A program made the translations under genes and the position numbers. Source: Taxillus chinensis (lineage: Eukaryota; Streptophyta; Magnoliopsida; Santalales; Loranthaceae). Taken from it: DNA of 64,000 bases. The notes beneath the pieces are model-generated. The model was not told where the DNA came from and ran no database searches. It saw only the letters and a list, made by a program, of their open reading frames with translations. The stretch is taken from contig CM042090.1 in NCBI GenBank assembly GCA_023512835.1, forward strand, positions 18,072,356 through 18,136,355. The letters are read 5' to 3'. Each line of letters begins with the position of its first letter. The stretch's first letter is position 1. Positions 12,118-23,664 of this stretch are shown in pieces.

Positions 12118-13613
12118 AATGATTGTTTGAAGTGTCCAGATGCAACGGGGTAGTGTTGCTGCTCTACCCTGCATGTTTGTCAGAGGCACAGAGATGTCTT
12201 ATAATGATGCATGCACCGCTGTTGCTGGTCTTTCTTTTGCGATTGTATTGTTGCCCAATTGCATCCATGGAAGAAGGAGCTGTTTACTATGACTCTATGA
12301 GCAGGAACATTGTACATTTTTTTGGTGATAGGTAGAGACGATTTGACGAGTATAACTCCTATGTAGTTCTGTGAACACGTTTGCTTGGGTGACGAATTTC
12401 ATTGGTTGGCTTCAATTTCGATTTCTATGTCACTTGTGCCTGTAGTTGGTAAGAGCAGATTTTGATAGGAGCGTAAAAAGTCATAAACCTACGGTGTTTT
12501 CATGTATTGAAAAAGTTGAAAAAAATATTTATTAGCTTTCTATATTTATTAAAATATAAAAATAAAATAAAATAAAACTGTTTTAATGGTATATAGAATA
12601 AAAATGAGAATTTATTATGATATGTATTTGTATAAAGTAGTAAAAAATAATTTAAAATTTAGATAAATCATTTAAAAGTTGTTAGTGTTCTAACATATTT
12701 CTTATGTTTTCTTGATCACAATTTACACCACCCATGCTAGTAAAATTAAGTAATGATCATGATTGATATATCAAGTGTCAAACCCTCTTTGATATTTGCA
12801 TTGAATTAGATATATGTATAATTGGTAGTTCTTAGTTATATTAAATTTACATCTGTTGTCATATTCAGCGAACTATTGCTTGCTCAGCAATGTAGTGTCT
12901 CCACTCGTCTCCTCTCTTCCCCTGGCCCTGGCCTCAAGATCTACACATGATGTTGGATCAAGATCTTTCGGTGCAACAGATGGAAGATTTATAGGATTGA
13001 GGGTGAAACTACTGCCTTGGTAAATACTGTCCATTGCTTTGTTGCTTTGTTTGTTTGAACGGCCGTTCAGAATTACTTCAGTATCAAATTCAAAGGCGGT
13101 GAAAGAGTTCATGCAATGCAAGGAGTGTAATTTTGTTTATTAAAATAATATTATTATATTAATATTTAAATAAATAAAATGACTAATTTAATATAGATTT
13201 ATGAAGTTGAAAACTTTAAATTTAATATAAAAATAATATTTTTTTTATTAAATTTTAACTTTTACTTCTGCTATCAAAAGCCGGTGGATTATTCTCCAGT
13301 TTGGTGATTTGTTTGGGCTGTTGTTTAGCATGCATTTTTACATCTCGTATGGGCTATTTTGCTTGCACTGCGATCTCGTTTGTTTATGCGTTGGGCTGAG
13401 TTAACACTAGCTTAGTTACGTCGGCAAGGTTTTTAGTAGTGTGGTGATAAATTTGTCATTGAGCAGTGATACATGTCTTTTATCAAAAATATCGTAAACA
13501 ATGTGAAATGTGGTTGTACTGTATATATAAACAATTTATTTTAATTATTTTTTATTGTGAGAATTTTAATATTTGAGAATATGAAAAAAAATTAATCTAA
13601 ATTTTCAGCATAA

Positions 13614-13648
<35 letters not shown>

Positions 13649-13860
13649 CAAATTATATATACATAGATATATATGAACTTATATTAGCGTTTTTCTTTCT
13701 TTTTTCTCCCGAAAATGCCCCTTCTAGTTGGGTTGTGGTGCATAGTTTGCATGGAACTTACATATAATATCTTACCATTCTTTTAAAAAAAATGTTGATG
13801 GGACAAAAAAATGGGACAGATTGTAGGGGAGGGGTATATTCTGTAAATACAATATTAATT
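12118..13860. other. Intergenic, PPR 3' region to GATA promoter
   Basis: AT-rich. The first 300 bases are probably the PPR 3' UTR. An 82-residue minus-strand ORF at 12873-13121 has near-normal composition but no recognisable family, and I do not call it. A TA microsatellite lies at about 13618-13643. Confidence 0.6.
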
Positions 13861-13869
13861 ACGGCCGTT

Positions 13870-14104
13870 TCTATTTATAAAGCACGCCGTCGCGTCCTAG
13901 AGGGGTGGTGGGTACCTTACTCTCCGGCCAAACCCTGTCCTGTCTCCGCTCTCTCCCCTTCTCTCGTTGTTGCTGCGTGACTGCGTCCCCCAGATACACC
14001 CTCATCTGCGTTCACTTCTTCTTCTTCTTCTTCTACCTCTCAAACAATACCAGGTGGACGCATAGAAGGCCTTCGAATTGATCTCAGTGGCCTTCAATCG
14101 ATCC
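13870..14104 (+). promoter_or_regulatory. Promoter and leader of the TIFY-GATA gene
   Basis: A TATA-like TTTATAAA at about 13874-13881 is followed by GC-rich, CT-rich leader sequence, including a CTT repeat near 14017-14034. This is a common plant 5' UTR composition. The first in-frame ATG is at 14105. An upstream in-frame TTG exists, but nothing supports its use. Confidence 0.5.
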
Positions 14105-17100
14105 ATGTACGGACACTCCCAATCCATGAGCATGGCGAGCCACATGGTCGCCGGCGATGATGACGACGGCGTCGGAGGTGGAGGCGAGTCCACCGACAAC
14201 CCCAACGGCCACGGCCACTACGAGGTTCACCACACTCTCGACAACGGCGTCGCCGCAGCCAGGGGTGCGGTCGTCACAGCCGCCGACGAAATCCCTTACG
14301 GTGGAGCTGCCTCCGATCTCGCCGTCGACCGCGCTGATGGACCCAATCAGCTCACCCTTTCGTTCCGCGGCCAGGTCTATGTGTTCGACGCCGTTACCCC
14401 CGAAAAGGTTATTTCATTGAATTAGGGTTTCTAATGCTTTCTCTGGTAGCGTTGGGATTAGGGTTTGGGGTGACAGTGTTTTGAAATTGTTGCTTACAGG
14501 TCCAAGCGGTTCTATTACTGTTAGGGGGATGTGAGCTAACTTCAGGGACGCATGGTGGAGATATGCCGATGCAGAATCAGGGGGTATTATTCTTCTTATT
14601 ATTATATTTAAATTTTATTTTTTTCCAAATTGCTTTTTTTGTGCTCCATTGATGATATATATATTTTCGTTCTTGTTGCTTTTCCTTTTCAGAGCCTGAC
14701 TAATATTCCTGGACGGTGTAATCAACCACAGAGAGCAGCCTCCTTACATAGGTTCCGCCAGAAGAGAAAAGAGCGATGCTTTGACAAAAAAATTAGATAT
14801 AATGTACGCCAAGAGGTTGCACTCAGGTGATTAATTTGTTTTCACAATGGTAGAACTTCGATTTTTTGTTTAACATTGCGTCTGTTTTTGCTGGGTATTC
14901 TTAAAATACTTTCACTTGCAGTGTATTGGAAGCTCGTGTTTAGGTTATCTTCCTAAGATAATTTAATTAGCTGGCAATTTTTTAAAAGTAATAGTTAGGT
15001 TGCTCATACACTTCTTGGGAATGAATTACTTGTGTTACCTCTAATTTGGTGATAAGTCTTCAATATGTCTATTTTCCTCTGGTAGCGCCAACAACAGACA
15101 TCTAATCACAGGAGAATAAGTGAAAAAATGATAGGAAGTATCATATGATTGGTAGACATTTCTTGCCCATTAAATTATGCCTTTTCTCCAAATGTTAACC
15201 GGCTTATTGAAAGTTAACACTTGAAGTTATCACATGCTTCTTTGTTGATTTCCAAATTGCATTCCTGTTTTTAATTCGCTTTTTAAAAGCCGATGCAGCC
15301 AAATATGCCCAATTGTCAGGATAAATGAAAATAGGAAACTAAAATAGAATAATGGATCCTCGATTCCTAGATGAGATAGGAAACAAATAAGAATCCTAGA
15401 TATGATCGGAAACTAATAGTCATAGGTCAGATTGAAAAATCTTGTATCATTGAACCTGAAGACCAACCTGACTATTTTTGAGCTTGGCCTTGCAGCTGTT
15501 TTTACCCAAATTCACGTAAAAAAAAAATCCTAGATCAAATAGAAGACTCTTGCATCATGGAAACATGAAGACCAAATCAACGATTTATTTTTTGCCGAAA
15601 AATTATCTGTATTGCTAGCTTTCCTCACTGCCAATGAAGGAAAAAGTGAAGTTGAAGCAGCAGCTGCCAATAGATCATCCTAGAGAAGTGCTTAGTCTCG
15701 ATCTGTTTCATCTTCCTTTTTATGGCACCTTCGATTATCTTCAGTAAACCCTGTAACATGTGTTTTACGGTTGCTAAGACTGACTGCTTTTTCTCCATCA
15801 CTCTGCCTCATTTATGATTTCTGGAGATAATACCCCTGGTGATCTGTGGCATTTTTATCTTTTGTTTTTGTTTTTTTATCATTATTTTTTGAACTGACTT
15901 AATGAAGCATAGTGAAAGAAGGCATTAAATTGTAACGCTGTGAAGTGCATTAAGTTTACTTGGTTGATTGTTCTCTTGTTTTGGTGATTATTAGGACTGG
16001 AGTTTGAGAAAAGTGATGATGGAAACTCTTATATTTGTTTTGTAGGTGATGTTGATTGAAGAAATTTCCCAGAGTTTTAGTTTACTTTCAAAACTTGTGG
16101 AAACTTGTAAATTAGTATGCAGAGAATCATGATAGAGAATGTGGCCATCTTCTTCAAGAGATGATGAATATCACTTAGGGTATTATTATGTCTGAATACT
16201 TGATTTTAAGTATGAATGGTGATACTGCTTAACAGGGTAGAGTTGGTGGAGTCAATGTCAAGAGGCGCTGTAGCTTGAATTTCATCGAAGGGAAATATGT
16301 AAAAAAACGATATAAAAAAACTTGAACAATTAGAGTGCTGATTTATTGAGTTTTATTGAGTGAATCTAATTAGAGAATATATTTTTAATGTTCCTTTCAT
16401 ACCCTGCTTAACAGGGTAGAGTTGGTTTTAACTTGAACTTTTGCCCCTTTTGATGTCGTTTTTGGTTTTGTCTTCCTTTCTGTTTGCTGGTCACGGCTTG
16501 TTTTATGAGCTACTGCTTTTCATGTTTTGAACTATAAGTATTTGTTGATTTTTTTGGCTTTTCCGTGACACTGAGTTGTTGTTTCTATCCATTTCGGATA
16601 CATTATGTATGATTACATCAGGATGCAGCGTAAAAAGGGTCAGTTTACATCTGCGAAAAATCCAGAGGGTGATTATAGGTGGAATGCTGCTCAAGATTCC
16701 GGACCAGATGAGAGTGCTTCAGAAGATTCGTGAGTGTTATGCCATCTTTACTATAGTACATTTGTTCTTTCCGTATATCATTGCATATGGACTTCCAATT
16801 TATTTAAGCCTGCCTTTTCAATGTGTAATTTTGATTTATATTCATTTTTTGAATCGCATCTCATCTTTATTTTTTCCTAACTTTATTTATTATAATAAAT
16901 TATAATAAATTTTCTGAAAACTAACATAACCTTTTAACAAATTGGCTGCTTCTTATATATTTATGCTATTTCTGTGCTCTCAGGTGTGCAAATTGTGGTA
17001 CTAGTTCCAAGGCCACACCAATGATGCGGCGTGGTCCGGCCGGACCAAGAACTCTCTGCAATGCCTGTGGCCTTTTTTGGGCAAACAGGGTCCGCATTTC

Positions 17101-17783
17101 CTGTCCTGATTATTGCATATTTTCATCTGTACTATATTAAATTATTATATTTTATGATGTATTTCCCAGACTATCTACACTTTTTGCTGATACAAACAGG
17201 TCTACATTTGCTTTGCCTTATAGACTCATAGTGAGGTGTCTGCATTTGCTATTATCTTTTTTTTCCCCTTATCTCATCATTATGCCATTGAACATCACAG
17301 GGGAGTTTGAGGGATCTTTCCAAAAAAATCCAGGATTTTCCCCAGAACCCTAGTGATCAGGTAATTATGTCTCCAGTTTTGTTTTGATAAAATATATATG
17401 CAGTCGGCATCGCGTTATTATGCTGATGTGCCATGCTGTGATTGGTAGGAAAAAATTTAGTCACTAATTTTCTACTAATCACAATATGATATGTCAGCAT
17501 TATAACGCAAAGATATGCTTGCTGTATCTAGCATTTTTCTTTTAGTTTTTCCCGGTCTATTCTTATACTGATTCATGAAAGAAGCAATAGCGTTGTCCAT
17601 TTGTTCTCTTTGGGATGCTGGGTTTTATTTTCATACGATGCCCATGTGGTGGTGCTATTTTCCGTTTCCCTTACTGAATAGGGTGGAGGTGAAGCTAACA
17701 ACTCTGATTGCCGTGGAACCACTTTTCCTGCAACGCCGGAGATTGTTGCTTTCTCAAATGGCGAAAAAATGAACCACCATTGA
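14105..17783 (+). CDS. TIFY-CCT-GATA transcription factor (ZIM/ZML type), 7 exons
   Basis: Nuclear DNA-binding protein of about 298 residues. Exons: 14105-14407, 14501-14583, 14693-14826, 16622-16729, 16984-17089, 17301-17360, 17682-17783. Domain order is diagnostic: an acidic/glycine-rich N-terminus; a TIFY domain from about residue 83 ([13 protein letters not shown], then [10 protein letters not shown]); a CCT domain at about 142-183 ([20 protein letters not shown]); and a plant GATA finger with Cys211, 214, 235 and 238 (C-X2-C-X20-C-X2-C). The TLSFRG form of the TIFY motif and the linked GATA finger place it with Arabidopsis ZIM, ZML1 and ZML2 (GATA24/25/28) and not with JAZ repressors. 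Exon 2 must be 84 nt to keep frame, but its printed coordinates give 83, so the sequence near 14520 should be checked for a one-base indel. The stop is TGA at 17781-17783. Confidence 0.9.
15340..15590. repeat. Degenerate tandem repeats in GATA intron 3
   Basis: Within intron 14827-16621, CCTAGATGAGATAGGAAAC-like units recur at about 15366 and 15393 (with ATCCTAGAT again near 15526). A second pair (CTTGTATCATTGAACCTGAA versus CTTGCATCATGGAAACATGA) recurs about 100 bases apart near 15440 and 15550. The pattern looks like an old tandem duplication or a decayed transposon. It was aligned by eye only. Confidence 0.45.
17393..17528. mobile_element. Foldback MITE-like inverted repeat in the last GATA intron
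   Basis: The two arms, about 17393-17453 and 17468-17528, are imperfect reverse complements of about 60 bases each with a loop of about 15 bases. Matching cores include GCGTTATTATGCTGA in the left arm against GCGTTATAATGCTGA from the right arm read in reverse, and TGTGATTGGTAG against TGTGATTAGTAG. It sits inside intron 17361-17681. Near full-length palindromy with no ORF is typical of foldback MITEs. I could not define a target-site duplication or superfamily. Confidence 0.75.
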
Positions 17784-20090
17784 CGGAGCTGCGAGTATGG
17801 GGCTGCCAAAAACTTGGAACACTTCAATTTCTGTCCTTGGCAATATTTGGACAACACTGGATGTGTCATTAATTTGCGAGCTGGCATACCGACTGTACAG
17901 ATATAGCACTGCCTGCCTTCACTGTACGCATGAGATTAATCCCCCTTTATTACAAATTTTTTTAGTGCATCTCTTTTTGGTTTTGCTCTGCCAAGTTGGA
18001 TTTTTATTTTAAGTGTTCTGAGCATAATTATGGAACTTTCTTTTGATTTTGTTGGGAACTCTTATAGTTTCTTGACTCCGGGGTCCATCGTAAGTTATTC
18101 CTACATGCATTGGTACGCGTGGGTTTGAGCAATCTAATTCGATTGATTTTGACAGCGTGTCCCCTTTTGTTATTTGTTTATTAAATGTATTTTAGTTTTT
18201 TTAGAATAATATTATTATAAGGGACAGGTAATTGAAGTTTCAAATAATGTAAGTTTTAAAATAATTTAAGAGTTTCGAGTTGTATTTTTAGGAAGGGATG
18301 TTAACGGTTGATATTATATAATTTCGAGTTGAGCTTAATTATGAGAGTTTAACTTACCACTGTGGGTAATTTGAGTAATCTTAGTATTAATTATGAGAGT
18401 TCATATAGAATGTATTTTGTACGTGAATTAAAAAATTTTAAATTAAAATAAGTTAGTTAAAATTAATTTTTTTTAATTTAGATTTTTTAATTTAATTTAT
18501 GTTATTGTTAGATTATCATAAAATTTTACATGAGTTATTTTTTTTAAATATTAAGTTAATATCAAAATTATTCAAATTGTTCAAAATTATTCAATCAAAT
18601 TAGATTATTCAAATAGTAAGCAAAGTTTGTTTTTTAGCAAATTCGCTTTGAATTGTTAAGTTCTTGCAGTCTTGTCATATGTCCATGGGTGTAGTATTGT
18701 ATATAATAGTATATAGTTAAATTTAACTTTTTGAATTTTGAACTGATAGGTTAGATAATTATTATTTAATATGTTTAGATAACTATTATATATACTTAAA
18801 AATTAATATATAAATAATAATATGTATATTTTATATTTTAAATAATCTTAATTATAATATATATTTATATTCTAATAAAAATAAATATACTACTAATATT
18901 TTAATATAATATTTAAATTTAAATTTATAATTTATTAGTAGATTAATTTAGAATTGAATACTTTAATTAAATATTATTTAATCAAAAATATATTAATATT
19001 TGAATTAATAATAATTTATTATTTATAATTTAAATATAAAATATTTACTAGTTAAAATTTACTCTCATCATAAATAATAATTTATATTTCAAATAAAAAA
19101 ATTTATAAATAATTATATTAATTATATTTAATTTTAATTTTAAATTTATTAATAAGTTAATTAAAAATTAAACGATTCAACATACTTGTCGCGTATCCGG
19201 TGGGATTTAAATTTTTGGGTTCCCGTTAGAACAGGATAGTAGGTCACTATCCTACTAAAAAGTTGACTAAAATAATTAAATAGCATAGTAGGTGCTGTCG
19301 CATTACAATCACGGATGACATGGTGTGCGATAATTGAAACAAGTGCATGACAATCTGCACGTATGTTTGGTGAGATTGCATGACAATTGCATCCTACGAT
19401 AAGATTAGGTTGTTAAGTTGTATTTATTAATTTTGTTCTTGAATATACTTTTAAATTAATTTAATAATTTAATTTTTGAACGGTAAACTTTACCTATGAG
19501 AAAAACAATTATATTGTAAATATTAATATTTTGTTGAGTCATTTTCATCATTTGATTTTGTTCAGGTTATGTTGCTGGCACCCGATTCAGTTGGGATAAA
19601 TTATATATATTATCAAACAAATTAATAATATTTAGTATTTAATTAATATACTAAATTAATATTTAGTATAGTTCTTTAATTATTATTGTACAATGACTCA
19701 CATAAATTATATATTATTAAAAAATTATGAAATTGTCAACATAGAGTCCAGGTTATGTGAAGGTGAGACGATGCTTAAAATTAATATTTAGTCTTGGCAT
19801 GTGATGTTTTACTTTTGTTTCTTTTTTTTCCTAAAACTTTTTTTAATTGGGAAAAAATGTCAAACCAAAGAGTCATTGAGGCAGAGATTTTAAAAGTAAA
19901 GAGAGATCATAACATACCGAAAAGTAAAATTGCTTAAAAGAAGCGAAGATGGATGGTTGTTATATAAAGAATCTACCGCTAAACCATTTTTTTTTCAAGT
20001 CAATATATTTCAAATATTATGTATTTGAAGGTATATAAAAGTTTAGTATATTTTAACCCAATTTTTCAAAAAGAATTTCCTTAGGGGGGG
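17784..20090. other. Gene-free AT-rich region after the GATA gene
   Basis: The first few hundred bases are probably the GATA 3' UTR. From about 18180 to 19190 the DNA is extremely AT-rich with no ORF of note. I see no gene, RNA gene or defined transposon in it. Confidence 0.65.
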
Positions 20091-20091
20091 G

Positions 20092-20151
<60 letters not shown>

Positions 20152-20720
20152 CTTCTTTTTTCTTTTCTCTCTTTTTTTTTTTTTTCTTTCTTCTTTTTTC
20201 TCCCTTTTTTTTTTGGCTTCTATTCTTCAACCCCAACACCTTGGGTTTCAATTCTCACCATTAACCATTTTTTCCAAACTTGATGTTCGTTTGGCGATGG
20301 CCGGTGCGAACCCCGCAGCCCTTGCTATCCGTTCCTTTGGAGGGCCTGGTACGTACGTACCACTGATCGCTCCGATGACCGAGGCGTTGCTGTAGTTTCT
20401 GGGACCAGTGAACTCTCCCTCAGTTTCGAAGGCATCTAAAGATTAATCAAATTTGGGTGTGATCGTACAACAATAGGAGGTGAAGCCTTTGGCCCCATGC
20501 CTAATTGGAACCGCGCGCATTCTGGCCCAGAGGGAGGAGCACAAGGGTCTGCAATAGTACCATCGGTTAAAACCCAAGATTTGACATTTATGGCATACAG
20601 CACAGATAAGCTGTGTAGCGTCTGGAGAGGGTACACGGGGTGGTAGCGTGATCACATTTGTTCTGAGGATTTGGTTAAGCGGAATGTGGAAGATGCACGT
20701 GTGATGTTCTGATTTTAAGG
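20086..20720 (-). mobile_element. Candidate retrocopy with long poly(A) tail, minus orientation
   Basis: Read on the minus strand, a segment of roughly 500 bases with near 50% GC (about 20720 down to 20210) runs into A-rich sequence and then an almost pure A run of about 55 bases (about 20150 down to 20094). A GC-richer body followed by a terminal poly(A) in AT-rich surroundings is what a processed retrocopy or the 3' end of a non-LTR element looks like. Short ORFs occur in several frames with stops, and I recognise no protein. The run is bordered by a G9 tract, which may be a sequencing error. Confidence 0.4.
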
Positions 20721-22080
20721 TATATATCTGTTGATCTTCAATTTGAGGCCTTATAAGTTTGCAGAGACTGAAGAGTAGTTTTTAAAAAAAAAAAAAAAAA
20801 ACTTTATCACCAAGATAATACTTGCTGCACGTGGTTTTTAGTTGGAATATAAAAATTGCCAACTAGCCTCAAATCAATCTCTCTATTTAGGTTTAGGAAT
20901 AGGAATATTACTCTGGTTTTCAAAATTTGTGGGGAGAATTTTTTGATATGGCTTATGCGAAGGTTTCAACAGATGTGAATTTGTGGAGAAAATCTGCAGG
21001 AAGAAATGATTCAACAACAGATGATTGTCAATTTTTTCAGCAGCATCTAATAATATGACCACAACATCTAGGTATCGTTGACTACATTTGCATTGTGGTG
21101 CATCGCGAGTTGTAATGAAAATGACAATGCAAATGTCTAAATTCACTTTGTTGCTATCCACTCCGTAGTTTATTGTTTTTGATGATGAAGGCGTACTCGA
21201 ATGTGCAAAGATGATGTCTAATAATATTGTTTTTGTTGCTAAATATTCACTTTGTTGCTTTCCTTTTTGTTCTCTGTTTCCCGAACAGTATATTTTTAAT
21301 CATTTCGAGAGAGGAAAAAAAGACCTACACCTTTGCTTTTATTTCTTTGTCCAGGCAACGATAAGTTAAACAAATTCCAACATACAATAAAAGAAGATAT
21401 CATTTTTAAACTTCCACTTTCCTTCTTCACCCCAAAATGATTCTTCTTTTTGGAGATCATGTATGTTTCCTGTAAATGTTCTGATTCTTAATAATTATTG
21501 CCGTATCATGGTTCAATTTGTAATCTCAAAGCTTCGCGATGAATCATTTTAACAATGGGGTATTCCCTGTTTTTGGAATCGGGCACGACATAGATTTTAC
21601 CTTGTTTCTGAAAATAAGTCCCAAGATTCCTAGTGCCAGATGAATCAATTAGGTAAAGAAGTTAGGCATCATGCATAAACAGCTGATCATTGCGTAAAGA
21701 GTGAACAAACAAAAAATTTCTGAAATACGCAATATAGCCTGCCTAGGAAGAAGTTTGATGTAGGGTATTTTTTAGACTTTTTAGCTAACAAAAAATTAAA
21801 ATATTACATATCATGAATTTAGTGAAGGGGGGGAAAAAAAAACAATGTAGGGGGGGATTTTTTTGGGGGGGGGAAGGAATTTTTTTTTTAGTTAGAATAG
21901 ACAAAAAATTTACATTCATGAATTTAGTGAACATGTAGGGAACATTAACCAACACCAAAATTGATTATGAAATCATGCTGATTAGGAACTTGTTTGTTTT
22001 CTATTTTCATTTTTAGAAATTAAAAAACTGAAAACAATAAAACATTTTGAGTAAATTTATTTTGTTTATTTTTTATTTTT
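20721..22080. other. Gene-free stretch with a local duplication
   Basis: No gene is supported. Between about 21790 and 21931 a segment ending CATGAATTTAGTGAA occurs twice (21812-21826 and 21917-21931), separated by runs of G, A and T. A 92-residue minus-strand ORF at 20883-21161 has no recognisable family. Confidence 0.55.
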
Positions 22081-22094
22081 AATTTTAAATTGTG

Positions 22095-22420
22095 ATAGCC
22101 TTGGGGCTGCAGGAAACCATATACAGGCTTGTGAATGCTTCTGAGACTGAAATTGGTATCCCTGCAACTTTTGAGTTGCAGGTAATGGTTTGGCTTTGAC
22201 CCACTTGGATAGGCCAGATAATAATTGAGTTGTAGGTAATTTATTCATTTATTTCCCTATATTTTGTTGACACCTTCATGCTACCTGCAGCTCAAAGTTA
22301 ACAATACAGCCTACACCACTGTTACTGCGTTAGTCTTGAGACCGCTGGTGCCATCATACTGGTTTCAACCGACATGCAACTGTGCTTATGGCTTTGTTGA
22401 TAGGCATTGATCTAGTACAG
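22095..22420 (+). pseudogene. Exon-pair relic of an unidentified protein gene
   Basis: Two exon-like blocks are in compatible phase. The first ends at about 22182 and encodes ETIYRLVNASETEIGIPATF, followed by a CAG|GTAATGG donor. The second begins at about 22291 after a CTACCTGCAG acceptor and encodes LKVNNTAYTTVTALVLRPLV and beyond before a stop near 22409. Composition is protein-like and the splice signals are good, but no further exons or a start were found nearby. This suggests a gene fragment, perhaps captured by a transposon. I do not recognise the family. Confidence 0.35.
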
Positions 22421-23664
22421 AATAGGACCAGTGTTTCACTTGTGTATTTCATGTGATTGGGTGGTACACAGACTACTTGGATTTCATTGCAAATAAATTT
22501 CCCTTTGTGAGCAACAAATTTAGCGATATGCATGACTGTTACGTTGATGAAAAATCACAATTGTCTATAGGCTAAAATAAAGAAGGGTACCATAATTTAG
22601 AAATCGCATTATCAAAGATGTCTGATATACTTCATTTTTCCCACAAACTCAAGAATATATTATGAGCAGTGGATATACACACACACACACACTCGAGGGG
22701 GTAACTTACCTAATGCATCTACCCAAAAAGGATGAAATGATAACCAAAAAGTAACCTCATATCTAGATGACCATACTCTGACTTGGAGACTTGTTTTGGA
22801 TATCAGAATGCCTGAAAAAGTCAGAATACTCTCACTTGAGACTTGTCTTGATCCTATACATTGTCAGTTAATTAACAAAATCAAAACAGATAACCAGGTC
22901 TCTAGCACAGAGCTTTGATTTCTTTATCCCCAAATACTTGAATTGTGACAACCTTCATTCTTGGTCTGCCGTATAACAAATAAAAGCAGAGATGAAATTA
23001 ACCATGCCAAGACCTCCAAAGCAAAATCTGGTACCCTTTTGCAATATTGATAATGCCCATATATCTTATTTGGACGAGTTACTTTGAATCTATAATATTT
23101 TTATATTATGGCATATGAATGAGTATTTAAATTAGATTTTCAAAATTTTGTGATCCAATCACAAACCAAAACCCTCTCCCCCGTATTTATAATTAGACTT
23201 GAAAACTTTTCTGATAAGACCAAAACCCTCCCTCCCCACCCCCTACTTCTCTATACATACATTGGAGTATACCGCTCAGCCATCACGTACACAGCAAAAG
23301 GCAGGATAAATACCGCGCCAAAAAGCAAAAAAAAATAATAAATAATAACATACACCTGCGGAGGAAAGGGGCTACCCCTTAGAAAACGTTCTTGGAATCA
23401 CACTACATCACTGGATTTTTCCATGGAGGCAGATCCTGAACCTGACTTTATTGAAAGATAACTCGGGAAAATCAGAAATCATTATTTAGGTCTTCATCCA
23501 AAACCATCACCAAGTCATATAAATTATAATCTGCTCCATTACGGTTGTCTTTTGTACGATCAAGCTGGAAGCCATACGATGAGCTCCAAGGTCCTTTCCT
23601 GTCTGTTGTGCTCGGCCAAAAGCATTTTCAAATATGTTTTTCCCTGGTGACTTTTGGCACTGGC
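22421..23664. other. Gene-free stretch and 3' UTR of the SABRE-like gene
   Basis: An AC microsatellite lies at about 22678-22692. Sequence from about 23340 to 23664 is likely 3' UTR of the minus-strand SABRE-like gene. No other coding signal was seen. Confidence 0.55.

Noticed and set aside
12873..13121. 82-residue minus-strand ORF downstream of the PPR gene
   Set aside because: Amino-acid composition is plausible, but I recognise no family and see no splice or promoter support.
20213..20655. Short ORFs on both strands in the GC-richer insert
   Set aside because: Frames are broken by stops and no product is recognisable. The segment is described as a candidate retrocopy instead.
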